Shown here piece after piece: positions 22,020 through 33,420 of a stretch of 64,000 nucleotides of DNA. Numbering within the stretch: position 1 is the stretch's first letter; each line of letters starts with the position of its first letter. The DNA is from Boswellia sacra (Eukaryota; Streptophyta; Magnoliopsida; Sapindales; Burseraceae), in the NCBI GenBank assembly GCA_013180625.2, contig SNVD02000426.1:372001-436000 (forward strand), read 5' to 3'. Both the position numbers and the translations under genes were made by a program. Under the pieces are notes generated by a model, which ran no database searches, had not been told where the DNA came from, and saw nothing but the letters and a program-made list of their open reading frames with translations.

Positions 22020-22553
22020 ATGGCGTTTAACAAGTGCATCATCCTCGTCCTCTCGTTGTCATCTCTTTATTCATTGTACGCCGAAACGGCTGCTCCTGGG
22101 CCCCAATCCCTTGAAAAAATATGTCGAGTGACTCCGCAGCCTAAAATGTGCGTGGACTCAATTGCTCCACTTTTACCCCCTGGAGTACCTGTAGACACCG
22201 AAACAGCACTCCAGTTAGGGCTCAAAAATTTCGGTGACAACGTCAACAGTTCCCTTCCAGAGTTCCAAAAACTCAAGAAGGAAGGAACAAGCCAAAACGA
22301 TCTTAACAAATGCATCGATGATCTTGAATTTATCGCGACTAAGAGGATGAAAGGAATTATGGGCGCAGTTAGTGCTCTTAATTTTGCCGCTTTGGGAGAA
22401 TACTACGATCTCATTTTTCAAGAGTTAAGTAATTGCAATGAGGGGCTTGTCAATCAGCATGATACAGAATTGGAGAAAACCTTGAACTCTCTGATTGTGA
22501 CCAATGAGAATAACCGGGCCATTACCGACAGTATCATGAAATCAACTCCTTGA
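22020..22553 (+). CDS. Plant invertase/pectin methylesterase inhibitor domain protein
   Basis: An uninterrupted, intronless frame of 177 residues. I chose the start at 22020 because the Met-Ala-Phe-Asn-Lys signal peptide there is shared with both paralogues; an upstream in-frame ATG at 21864 adds an unconserved stretch. A hydrophobic signal peptide covers about residues 6-20. The four family cysteines are present: Cys35 and Cys44 (short N-terminal hairpin), Cys98 and Cys139 (helical bundle), with typical spacing. Members inhibit pectin methylesterase in the cell wall or acid invertase in wall or vacuole by 1:1 binding. The sequence does not show which enzyme is the target. Confidence 0.85.
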   Translation: MAFNKCIILVLSLSSLYSLYAETAAPGPQSLEKICRVTPQPKMCVDSIAPLLPPGVPVDTETALQLGLKNFGDNVNSSLPEFQKLKKEGTSQNDLNKCIDDLEFIATKRMKGIMGAVSALNFAALGEYYDLIFQELSNCNEGLVNQHDTELEKTLNSLIVTNENNRAITDSIMKSTP

Positions 22554-22811
22554 GAGAGAAGATGAAGAGGAGAGACTCATTCATTGTATTTGGTTTGCAT
22601 GCTTATATTGTTATTATTTAACATAACATAACCAATGCAACAATTAATCTTGCATTCAAGGAATTGAAAAACATGAGAGACATTTAATATATAAAAATGT
22701 TTTGTTTTTGTTTTTATGAATTTTTCTTCAGTATAAAATGAACTCACAAATCTTCTACATATTCATCGGCAAATTAATTTAAAGGCGTCAAAAAGATAAG
22801 AGGTATATATA
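22554..22811. other. 3' flank of inhibitor gene
   Basis: It resembles the 3' flank of the pseudogene (about 17360-17470: ACATAACCAATGCAACAATTAAT motif in both), so it belongs to the duplicated unit. No other feature is seen. Confidence 0.5.
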
Positions 22812-23130
22812 TCATGGAATTGAAGTACCTAGCTCTTTAAAGATCTTGAGAGACCGCTTGACTTTTACTTCAATTTTAATCTGCTTTATATATATTTTAG
22901 CAAATTGATTCATCACTACTTTTAGTGGGAAGAATATTATCTTGTATATATATATGCACAGGAATATCAACTTAATTAGCATGTAGGTTATTTCAATTCT
23001 AAATTTTGATAGAATACAAAATATTGACAATGAGATTCTTCAATATTATGCTATGCGTATAATTATTTCGGACAAAGAAGCAATTAGGCTGGCACAAAAA
23101 TGGGACCGATAAGAACAAAGAGAATTGGTC
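22812..23130. repeat. Duplicated spacer segment, copy 1
   Basis: About 320 bases match 24778-25120 with many small indels. Shared marks include TAGCTCTTTAAAGA or its variant at the start and GCAATTAGGC-GGCACAAAAAT at the end. Both copies lie between the second and third inhibitor genes. Confidence 0.7.
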
Positions 23131-24777
23131 TATAGTAAATCTTGATAAATAAATATTCAATAAATTAACAATATTGTTTAAATAATAAAATCTTCGCTTC
23201 GTAAGTAGGCTATTAATAACTTGGTTAAATAATAAAATCTTCTGCTTCAACTTGAACCTGCATACTAATTAAAATTTTTGTTAAATGCATAAGATAATTT
23301 TTTTTTTGTCATATCATTTAGGACCCAATGAAAATATAAATTAATAATAGATAAAATTTATAAAATAAAAAATTTATAAAATTCATAATATTAAGGAGTT
23401 TTCTTATTGACAACTTATATTTTCCTAATTAAACTCTTCTCATTTTAGATCCTCTCAATTCTCTTTTCCAAAATACATATTTCTAAGTCATTTCTTCTTT
23501 TCTTTGTATTTAAATTGAACTCAACTTTGTCCTTAATTTTTTTCAAAAACATGCATATATGTATATCAGAAAATCTCTAGTCCTGGATTCTAAAAAAATG
23601 CGGACCTGAGATTATAAGCGTCAGATTGATCAAACGGTAAGAAGAGAAAAGTTTCTAAAAAATAAAATAAATGGTAACTTACAATACTTATTATTTCTCT
23701 CTCTTACAAAAAATGGTGCGAGTTTTCTCACGCTTAAGTTGAAAAAGTTATTCATCAAGTGTACGTGTCTCTCTTTTTCTTCTTCTTTTCTTCTTGATCA
23801 TCAGCATCTCTCCCTCTCTTCGTCCAAAACCTCTCTGTTATTACTTGCAGCTTCCATTCTCTTAAGGCTTTACAGCACCCAATTTGGCTAACAAATCTGC
23901 TTCTCATCAACACGCATTGGGTGATAAAGGGTTCTCATCTTCATATATTTTTTTTGAATCCACTGTTTATAATTAAAGTTTGATCTTGTATGCTATGCTT
24001 TGCCACAAAATTTTGCTCTCAGCAGATATTAATACATTCTCTAGTTTTGTTATCGATTTCAACAAGTTTTTCATCATTTTAAACAACCCAAACCATAAGA
24101 TTTGTGACTTTCTATCTTAACACTTTCCAAATCACATTTCCATCCTTTCCCTTTGATCACTTTAATTGCTCAATAACCATGTTGCAATCCTTGCCCTCTT
24201 CCTTAACTCAAATAATTACGAGATTGAGAGTATAAGTTTTCTATATCAATCTTCGAGACAGAAGAAATAAAGAACTAGGAGTATAGGAAAGCTCTCTGCA
24301 GCAGAGGACCTAAAATAAAAGGCAAAAGTGTTTGAGAGAGGTAGAGAGAGATAGTAGATTTGATGTTCAAGAGTCATAAAATATTTTTACTAATAAAGCT
24401 GCTTAAATAAATCCCAGCCACAAAAGATATCTAACCGCTAATAACTCAAGTCCGTATTTTTTTACAGCATAACAATTAATTATCATTAATATTATCAGCG
24501 AGCGTATTCATTACTCCTACGATAAACTCTTTATCAATAGACAATTCTATCACAACATAAAATTCTTATTAAATTAATAAATATTTATTTATCAATAAAT
24601 TAATATATTATTTATTTATCGATAAGTAAATAAATAACCTCTCTAAAGTAATTTTTTTTCTTAGTCTTACTAGTATTCATGTATAGTGGTTTTAATATAG
24701 GGAAGGAATATTTTTGTAAATTTGCAAATTAATTTAGCGGCCCATCAAAACCATAAAGCAAGCAAGTATATGCATCG
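23131..24777. other. AT-rich intergenic region
   Basis: No coding region, RNA gene or clear repeat could be supported in these 1.6 kb. A pyrimidine-rich stretch at about 23760-23830 resembles plant 5' UTR or promoter DNA but no gene follows it on either strand. Confidence 0.5.
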
Positions 24778-25120
24778 GAATGGAAGCACTGGCTCTTTGA
24801 AGACCTTTAGATTTTACTAAAATTTAAATCTAAATTATATATATTTTTTCAAGTTTAATTTGATTCGCTATTTTTAGTGTGGAGAATGTCTAGTATATAT
24901 ACAAAGGAATATCAGCTTAATTAGAATGTAGATAGATTTGTAACCTAAGCAAAGCATAAATGAAAGAAGACAATGCACTAACATTATTTCAATTTTAATT
25001 TCTCATAGAATGTAAAATATTGACACTGTGATTCTCCAATGTTATGTTTAGGTATAATTATTTCCGAAGAAGATGCAATTAGGCCGGCACAAAAATAGGA
25101 CCGAGGAAGGAGAGAGAACT
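24778..25120. repeat. Duplicated spacer segment, copy 2
   Basis: Matches 22812-23130. The pair gives a second sign, besides the genes, that this region grew by tandem duplication. Confidence 0.7.
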
Positions 25121-26031
25121 GGTCTACCATCTAACTGAAATTAGAAATATGGATGTAATTAATTAATTAATAGGAACTCTTTTCTCTCGAAATGCAATAT
25201 GAGAATGAAAGTAAATTTTTATTAATTTTTATGTAAACGACATTAGTAATGTTTTTTCTTTTAATAAAATTAATAAATGTTACCGATTTAGTTTGTAATA
25301 AAATTAAATAAAATGGCATGGTATGTAGCTATAGCCTATAGTTAGTAATTTCTTTGCGCAAGAATAGAACAGGCAATTCAATTAATTAAGATCACCAATA
25401 AAACTTCAGTCACGAAGTCTGAATTACAGAAAATGACCTCTTAATTACCGGTGAAAGTCTCTAACTTGACATAAGGATATATGACTTAAGATTGTGGGGT
25501 TGTAATGAATTCGAAAAGCTCATCAAGATCGATATATTAGTAGGGGTATCAAAGAGTCTTAGCTTAATTGGGCATATTAATCATCCCAAATCATTTTCAT
25601 TTTAGACAAGCTGAGCTTGAGCCTGATCTCCTAGTCATAAGCCAAAAAGATTAATCTATTGTTTCATAATTTCATTGCTTGTGCAAATTAAGCGGTAATG
25701 AAAATCTCAATTCCAAAAATTGAGAGGATTGTATACACGTCATTCTAAAAACTAAGATAAAAAAAGTAAACACAATAAAATAGGGGTATAACTCATCATT
25801 TGATTCTCAATAAAAATATTTCTGGTAAAAAAAAAATGGGTCAAAAACTGAAAAATCAATTGCATGGTGAAAATTGCGTGGGATCTTCTATTTCTATGCA
25901 GAGGTTGTTGTTGGCATTTCTTTATAACCTGACCCTCCATTAGCTTAACTTCATCAACCTCCCCTCTTTTGTTTCTCATCCAATTAAGTTTAATCAAATC
26001 CAAGGGAGAAGAGGCACCAATAAATATAAAT
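25121..26031 (+). promoter_or_regulatory. Upstream region of the third inhibitor gene
   Basis: 25660-25885 is shared with 17930-18178. The conserved GCATGGTGAAAATTGCGTGG block lies at about 25862-25881. A TATAA sequence is at 25923-25927, about 105 bases before the start codon. Confidence 0.45.
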
Positions 26032-26607
26032 ATGGCGTTCAACAAGTTCATCATCCTCGTCCTCGCTTTGTCTTCCCTCCTCTCATTCTACGCCGAAGCG
26101 GCGAAATCTGTCCAACCCGAACACGATGATGACCCACTCTTGCGGAAGATATGTAGAGGCTGTCAATACCCGGCAGATTGCTACAACTATATCTCTCCAG
26201 AATTAGCTGGAAAAGAGGTGAACTCTCTAACTGCGCTTCAGGCGGGGCTGAAAGTTCTGAGTGGCGAACTGCAGAAGGCTATCGATCAGACCTACAACGC
26301 CCTGTCGCAGGCAAAATCAACCGAAGCTAAGCAAATCCTTGACCAATACTTAAAAGCCTATCAAGAAGTAATTCAGACTAATGAAAGAGCAAAGAGTGCG
26401 GTTGCAACGCAACAAATTGGCAGTATGGAAAGCGACCTCGTGATGATGGAAAGTAAGATGACTAACCTTAGAAACATCATGTTTGAGAAGATGAAAACCA
26501 TCCCGGATCTTCAAAAACTGTCTGAACAGAACAGTTATGTGTTCGTGATTGTCAAGAACAACGTTGGCATTGGTCTGGATGCGAACAAACCACAGTATGA
26601 TGATTGA
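26032..26607 (+). CDS. Diverged inhibitor-family protein lacking the second cysteine pair
   Basis: An uninterrupted, intronless frame of 191 residues. The start shares Met-Ala-Phe-Asn-Lys and a hydrophobic signal peptide (about residues 6-24) with its paralogues; a longer frame from 25969 exists but its added residues are not conserved. The mature part has Cys41, Cys44 and Cys50 but no cysteine after residue 50, so the second disulfide that holds the helical bundle is lost and there is an unpaired N-terminal Cys. A Met-rich helix lies at about 136-165. The C-terminus is extended and acidic. A polyadenylation signal AATAAA follows at 26680-26685. It may have lost inhibitor activity or gained another role; I cannot say which. 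Confidence 0.75.
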   Translation: MAFNKFIILVLALSSLLSFYAEAAKSVQPEHDDDPLLRKICRGCQYPADCYNYISPELAGKEVNSLTALQAGLKVLSGELQKAIDQTYNALSQAKSTEAKQILDQYLKAYQEVIQTNERAKSAVATQQIGSMESDLVMMESKMTNLRNIMFEKMKTIPDLQKLSEQNSYVFVIVKNNVGIGLDANKPQYDD

Positions 26608-26679
26608 GAATGATCGACCATGGGGGCACTCTCATTCGCTGCTTGTTCTATTTGATGGCTGAGCCACCGAGAGACCTCT

Positions 26680-26685
26680 AATAAA
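26680..26685 (+). terminator. Polyadenylation signal
   Basis: AATAAA lies 73 bases after the stop codon of the third inhibitor gene and is followed by T-rich sequence. Confidence 0.55.
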
Positions 26686-26729
26686 GCGTTTTTTATTTTT
26701 AATTTTATTTTGAAAAATGATCTTTCCAT

Positions 26730-28480
26730 TTGTACAATGAGGATCTTCTGATCCTCTCTTTGTTTGAATTCTTTTAATTTAAATATTTATGACATGTTTA
26801 TGTGAATTTGATTAATTTAAAATTAAAATACTTTTTCATTTTCCTTCTCTTTTAATACCGTATTTTCATTAACTATCAATCATATTATTATTAGATTATT
26901 TTAATAAAACAGATTAAGTCAATTAGATCAGGAGAATTGCATAATGATCATTTAATTGAATGAGATGATAGAAAAATATTCCTTAAAATTTAATTTTCTT
27001 GTAAAGCATATACGATTTATTAATTAAAACATATATGCAATGTAATTTAATGAAATTTAGTTATCTTTATTTTTTTACTACCTCAAAAATAGACTATTAT
27101 CCGGTAAACAATTTTTTTTTTTCACTTTATAGATAGACAAGTATATCGATCAACTTAAAAAAAGATGATCGAGAGCTTGGGTAAGATAGAAAAACAAAAC
27201 TATTGCCATAAGGTACACTTGCTATAAATTTTTAATTTTAAAAAAATAAATGAATGGAGTTCAAAAACCTACTAAGAGATTTCAAATAAATCCGGTTCTA
27301 ACTTGTTCGGTCCAAGTTATGGTCATAAGGGAAAACAATTGCATCAATGGTCTAAATTCCCAAAAATACGAAAGACGAGTAAGTAAGAGAAGAGTAATTA
27401 TTTTATATGTACGACTATTTTGTACAAGTAATTTTTATATGTTTTAATATAATATAATATTATTGGATAGATAAAAATTATTAAAAACAAAAAAAAATCA
27501 CTCATTCAGTATTACTATATCACATCAAATTGTATAAGATTGGTAGTACAAGTTAATTGTATGTACAATTTTATACGTAACATAATGGAGTTTTGTTATT
27601 GGACTGCAGAAATAGTCCCAATTTTGTATTATTGTATTTTTTCTATTTTTTTTAAAGGTTGGTTCGCATATATTTTCATTACTACATTTTTAATTACATA
27701 AAATATCTTAAGGTCAATGTTGTACGCCTGCACTATAATAAAAAATCCGACAAACCCTTTTCCCTTGAATTAAATTTAACATGTATGGTTAAATTTATGT
27801 TGAAGTAACAAAAATATATCTAAAATAGACCTAAAAAAAAATCCTTAAAAACAATATAAATTCAAAACATCGAGTTTTGTTTAATATATAATTTATTAAA
27901 AAATTTTAAAAGATTTATCCATTACTTTATTTTGTTTTACTATAGTTTTAAATTTATATTATTTTTAAATATTTTTCTTCAAATTTAGTATTTTGAGGAT
28001 ATGTTTAATCATTTCATTGAAATTTAATAAAACATGTTAATTTCAATTGACAACAAAGAAAAACATGTTAACTTTAATTGACAACAGAAGGGTTTGCGAT
28101 ATTTTTTAAACCATAATGTTATACAAAATTTCACTATAGGGGAAAAATATGAAAATTACCTCATATTTTTCCCAAAAAAATAAAAGAATACTTGTTAAAC
28201 GTTTAACTTTTAATAAAAAAAAAAAAATTTGAATGAAGACTTACAAATGATGATGATCCAACTAGAGTCTTTCCTTACTTTATATAGAATTATCATAAAT
28301 TTTCTTATAATGTTTCTTGTTAAATTTCATAAAATTTATCATAATCCTTTTAAGCACACATTTAGCATGTCAGACAGAGTAAATCCACAAACATAGTGCT
28401 TGATAATGAAACTATAACACATTTCCTTTTTTTCTATCACATCCATGTGTATCTCATTCAGATTTAATACCAGATGCAGT
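26730..28480. other. AT-rich intergenic region with a MITE candidate
   Basis: No gene is seen. It includes the inverted-repeat element at 27731-28118 listed separately. The rest is low-complexity AT-rich DNA with many T and A runs. Confidence 0.5.
27731..28118. mobile_element. MITE-like inverted repeat
   Basis: 27751-27785 (CAAACCC...TTAACATG) matches the reverse complement of 28063-28096, and a weaker match continues outward to about 27731 and 28118. The whole would be about 390 bp with no coding potential. The outer left end reads CACTATAATAAAA, which hints at a CACTA-type MITE, but the right end is too decayed to confirm it and no target duplication is clear. Confidence 0.45.
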
Positions 28481-28982
28481 CAGAGTTCTTCAGTTGCCGA
28501 AGAAAAGCAAAGCTGCAGCTAACAAATAAATTGCCACTGTTTGCTCAAATCAAACTTGGAAAGGAATACAATGCAAAGAATCCGCTATGTTGATGCCTAT
28601 TATTTGCAATCAAACGGGTACACTCTGTATAGTGGAACTTAATTGACACGAATATAAAGGTACATGAAACCATTATTTTCCATCCTACAAATAACTACAG
28701 GGAAAAAAAAATCATAAAGCACAAACAGAAAAGCTGCAAATCAATTGCTCCAGTTTTGCACAAGTGCCTGAAATAATTCCATGCAGAGGCAAGAAGAATA
28801 AAACAAAACCAACAGGCTAGTAAACATTAACGAAGCTCCAACGCCAGATATTGTAAACTCATTATGAAAAAAGAGTTTGGAGAAGCTTCATTCGTTCTGC
28901 CTTGGTTTCTCTTGTATATACAGACAGTGTGGAGGAACAAACCCAGCCATGCACAGTTTGGACGTTCCTCTTTTCCCTCGCT

Positions 28983-29933
28983 TCATACTTGATCATTTCC
29001 CTTGAGAATATTGTACTTGCATAGAGGACATGTTGCATTCATCTTAAGCCATTTCACAATGCATGTAGAATGAAAATGATGGTTGCAGGGGAGAGCATGA
29101 AGCTCTGTCCCATCCTCGTATGGGCAGAGACATATACAGCATTCCTATGAAAAGGAAAAGAAATGCCGACATCAAATTTCGGAAATCATATTCCATCTAA
29201 GATCTTTCATATAATATTCTGGGATTAGGATGCCCTTTAAGAAAATAACCTATTTATACTAGATGATCTCCACACCTTTGGGGCATTATTTGTCTTTGAT
29301 CCTTAATTTTTATTTATTTATTTATTTTCAACACTTCATTGAAGTATCTCCTCCGCTAAATGCTTGTGTTATACTTTGACACATCAAATAGCAGATGTAA
29401 GACTTGCTGAAGCAGCATTACATAAATGACAGGAAATTCCAGCCGGTAACTAGCCAGACTATTGCCACATAAAAATCATTAGAACCAAAACCAAGCTGGT
29501 CTCATTAGTTCAGACTTCCAGGGTCCCAATTTTGATTCCAAACTTCTTTTCTTCGTTTCAATACAACCATTGGTATGATCATCTTTCAGTTGATGGTTTG
29601 TTGAATCAAACCAACATATTATACTCTGATCAAGATTTTAACAAGGAGAATTTACTTCTTCCCAGACATCTAGTACCTCCTCAAGCAATCCCTTCTTTTA
29701 ATCATAAAGCTAACCGTTGAAGCATCGTAAGATTTTCTATAGTTACAATTACTATACTCGAGAACTATTGATGATTCTATTTGATCAAATGCCTATAGAA
29801 GTGATAACGGATGTCAATAAGTTTAACCTGAATAAAAATATGTGACATACATAGAAACAAGTGGTATAATCAAATCCTCCTTCGTTTAGCTAAAACTCAA
29901 TTTCCTATCCTCTATCCCTCGCTCAACCCTTTG

Positions 29934-29973
<40 letters not shown>

Positions 29974-32900
29974 AAACCCACACAAAGCAGTAAGGGACAA
30001 GGGAAAAAATGGGGGTACTCTCTTTGTTTTATACGAAATTGAAGGCAGCAATTCCAATCAAATATGATGTGATAGAAGAAAACAGATGTGGCATTAACAT
30101 TGTATCAAAACTAAGATTCTCATAATAAAGAATAACTTACTGCATCCTCAGGTAAAAGTATACGTTCATTTGCCAAGTATCCACTGCTTGTTTCCAAAGG
30201 AACCATTTTTCCTGCTCCCACACCAGGCTTTTCATCATTACTCACTATCTGAAATCTGTATTTTGGAAGAATACTGAGATCTGCTTCTGATGCACCTTCC
30301 TGCTCAGTCACAAAAGAAAAGATAACACTGATAAGCTGTTTCAAGTTCCTCAATTTTGTTAACAAATTTGTCAATTAATAGATCATAATCCCTTATACCT
30401 GTCCTGCAACAGCATAAAGAATTGCAATAATGCATGGCAAACAGCAACAGAGTGCAATCCCAATCAGACATGCCAAAACAACACAAAAGATGGCAAAGAA
30501 CACATCAAATGCCAGAAAAACGACAGCCAACCTGCAAATATGAAGAATTAGAGATCCCAGCAGTCTTTATTCTGCAGATACTGAAGCATAAAAATAAAAT
30601 AAAATAAAATGAAAAATTCTAACCAATCTGTCAGGTTTTTCATCAATTTAATTAGATTGGGAACTATAGTCTTCCAGTATGTATATCGATTTTTTCATGT
30701 ATAATAATTAGGCAATCACAGGAAAATCATAATTCTTTTGGAATTTTGCTTGTGATAGCAGTTTACGTATCAGACAAACAAAATGTAGTTCAATTTTAGT
30801 GCTTTTTTTTTAATTCTCTTGTTTTGATAAATAAGAAAACTAGAGGAGTGCAAATGAAATCACTTCGTAAGGATAATTCAGCATAGCATCAAGAGCTGAT
30901 AATTAGAATTACAAGAATATAAAAATAAAAAGCCCCAGTACTTAAATTTAAAAGCTCCAGAAAATCCAAGAATTGATGAGATGAAAAATAAAAATCACGA
31001 CATTAGAAGAAAGGTTTCTACTTCTTAGGTGGAAGTAAAAGAATTACACAACAAAAGAGTACACTGCAAATACAAGTAAATGGAAAATATAATCAAATAA
31101 CAGATCAGTTGAAAAGCATACCAGTACAAACGAGGAGCTTTCTGCAGAAGTATGTCACCACCAGAGACTACCCAATAAAATCCAACAATCCACCAGAGAA
31201 ATGATGCCATTGTATTTATAGATTCACATCGTTTAGTGAAACTAAGTCAATCATCATCAAATCAGTAAGTGGTTAGTGATTTAATAAACCTCTAGTAAAA
31301 TTACTAACACAGCATATAACAACTAGAGGAAATTACATAGCAGGAAGAACAAAAACACAGTGAAAACTCAAATAACCACAAAACTCTAAATAGTTGTATG
31401 GTAGCATATTTTGCAGCATATTCAATCAACTCCAACAACTTTAGAAAATGGAGAACTAACTTAAATGAAGCTTTCCTTTTAATTTAATCTGCTGGGTCAG
31501 AGAAATTAGCATATAGTTATCCAAAACAACATTCTGCATGATATATACTAGCATATAATGCAGAACTTCTGATGCTCAGTTTTACTGCAACCTGAGGCCC
31601 CCTTTTCATCTCTTATTATTTCTACCAAATTAAAATATGTAAGACAACTTTCTCCTGCATGTTATGCCTAGGTGAGGTAGAAAAATTTGAAAATTAGCGC
31701 AATTCTGGAATATCTCATCTTCGAATAGTTGAACATAAATAAGCATATAGTATCTATATGCCACGTTCTCTTATTCCAATGTAAAAACAACAAAGAGTAT
31801 AAGAGAAGAAGGAGAAGAAGAAGCAGAAGAAGAAGAAGAAGAAGAATTTGCATAAGAAATTTTCATCTAGTTGCTTCATCAAGAGCAACCTGCACTTGTT
31901 ATTTACATACAAAAACTCTTTCAGAGTTCAAGCATGGCATAAACTATCACAATTCTCCACACCAAGACCATTCAACCAAGATTTCCAGTCAGGAATCCCA
32001 AAAATTTTCACCATTCAGCTCCAACACACAACCACTATCAAGAAATAGAAAATGACAACCAAAGTCAAAGTCAATCACCTACCCAGTTAAGCTCAACAAC
32101 CTAATTTAATTATCCAAATTCAAATTCAAAACACAAAAAAATTCCAAATCGGTAAAAATCCAAATTGAAACTATAACCACATCCCATTCCACTTAAAGCA
32201 CAATCCAATAAAGTGTAAACCTGCATCCAGTTTAGCCCAAAAATTAACTACAATAAAAAACAAACAAAAACTTACCTGGATCGACTTGAACTCGAGGATC
32301 CTACACCATCCTCCTCCTCCTCCTCCTCACTATCATTATTTACATCCCGCGCATCCCCACGACCCCTCTCATCATCCCTCACTCTCCTTGTGTTCCTCCT
32401 CCGGTACTCCAACCACACCAACACTACATGAACCAAACACTGCAATGCGTACCTGACAAAAATTGTGTATAAAATATTAAACAAGTTTACTTCAAAACCA
32501 AAAATGAAGAACGCTAAGATACCGGCCGGCAACATTACCTCACAACTATAAAGTCACTAAAAATAATTCTAATTACCAAACTCAGGAAGGGAAATTGGGG
32601 ATTACCAAACCAATTTAGTCCGGTAAAACTGCCGGACCGACAAGCCGGTACCATATGATTATTATTAATTCTCCTATAACCCATGGAAGTGGATGACAAT
32701 TTCGGTACCGTTACCGGGACTGTTTGTACTCACAGTAAAAACAAAGCAATTCCCAGAATTTGAATATGTAGATAATCAAAATTTAAATAAAAATTCAGAA
32801 TAAAAATGATGCAGAAATTACCCGCAGATCCATAACCTAATCGGCGTATTGGGTTGCTCATTCATAGTTATAAACAACATCACCGCCGAAACGACCACGA

Positions 32901-33177
32901 AGGCGGTGTTCCACATCATGTCCAGGGCGACGACGGGTTTCGAGTAACCCCAGTCAGCGCGACGCTCTTCCAGCTCACGCGCGGCCGTTTCGCGGACGAG
33001 CATGGAGGGGCCACGGCCGCGGCCGGTCGCGCGGCCAAGGAGGAGGGCGAGGGTGGCGGGGCGGGCGGCAGCGGATGTGGGCGACTGGGTGGAGTCGCGA
33101 GGGCGAAGGAGTGGCGCGTGGGGGTCGGAGCCATCACCCGCCGTGGCGGCGTTGGCGGAGGTCTCAGAAGACGACAT
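28983..33177 (-). CDS. Membrane RING-H2 E3 ubiquitin ligase, six exons
   Basis: Exons on the minus strand: 33177-32822, 32452-32276, 31241-31122, 30531-30399, 30299-30141 and 29144-28983, all with GT-AG introns and consistent phases, give 368 residues. The N-terminus is Ser/Ala/Pro-rich and disordered-like. Then come hydrophobic segments at about residues 88-106, 120-137, 180-196 and 218-262, the last Cys-rich, and a second low-complexity acidic/Ser-rich stretch at about 150-178. A C-terminal RING-H2 domain has Cys317, Cys320, Cys335, His337, His340, Cys343, Cys354 and Cys357, all zinc ligands present. It matches the plant family of At1g12760/At1g63170-type ligases, which transfer ubiquitin from an E2 to substrates at a membrane. 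Substrates are unknown. Confidence 0.93.
29934..29971. repeat. (CT)n microsatellite
   Basis: An uninterrupted CT run of about 19 units in intron 5 of the RING-H2 gene (GA on the coding strand). Likely length-polymorphic. Confidence 0.95.
31801..31847. repeat. (GAA)n microsatellite
   Basis: An interrupted GAA/GAG run in intron 2 of the RING-H2 gene, TTC on the coding strand. It creates spurious Arg-rich frames. Confidence 0.9.
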
Positions 33178-33420
33178 GGGGAGTGAATTGGGCCTGAAAT
33201 TTAGTTGGAGAGGAAGTGCATAGTTAAAGAGAGGATTTCTGTTAGTTGATTGTTGTGGGTAGAGAAAGAGAGAGGGCTTTTGGGTTTCGGTTTGTTTGGA
33301 CTTTGTAGCGTTGAATGGTAGATGATACGAATACGAAACTGCGCGAGAAAGAGAACGACAGAGACGATGGGTTTTTATGTCGTTTTCTTTTTCCTTTGGG
33401 GTTTATTGATAAGCCACCTA
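33178..33420 (-). promoter_or_regulatory. 5' UTR and promoter of the RING-H2 gene
   Basis: The sequence just before the start codon is of mixed composition with CT/GA-rich parts, as in plant 5' UTRs, and turns AT-rich beyond about 33420. No TATA box is convincing. Confidence 0.4.

Noticed and set aside
23600..24400. Pyrimidine-rich stretch considered as a gene 5' end
   Set aside because: No start codon with an adequate frame or recognisable exon follows on either strand.
25969..26031. N-terminal extension of the inhibitor gene at 26032
   Set aside because: The added residues are not shared with paralogues and would bury the signal peptide.
31729..32055. Open frame with a long Arg/Ser-Arg run
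   Set aside because: It is the translation of a GAA microsatellite inside intron 2 of the RING-H2 gene, on the opposite strand.
32854..33223. Plus-strand Gly/Arg-rich frames
   Set aside because: They are shadows of the GC-rich first exon of the RING-H2 gene on the minus strand.
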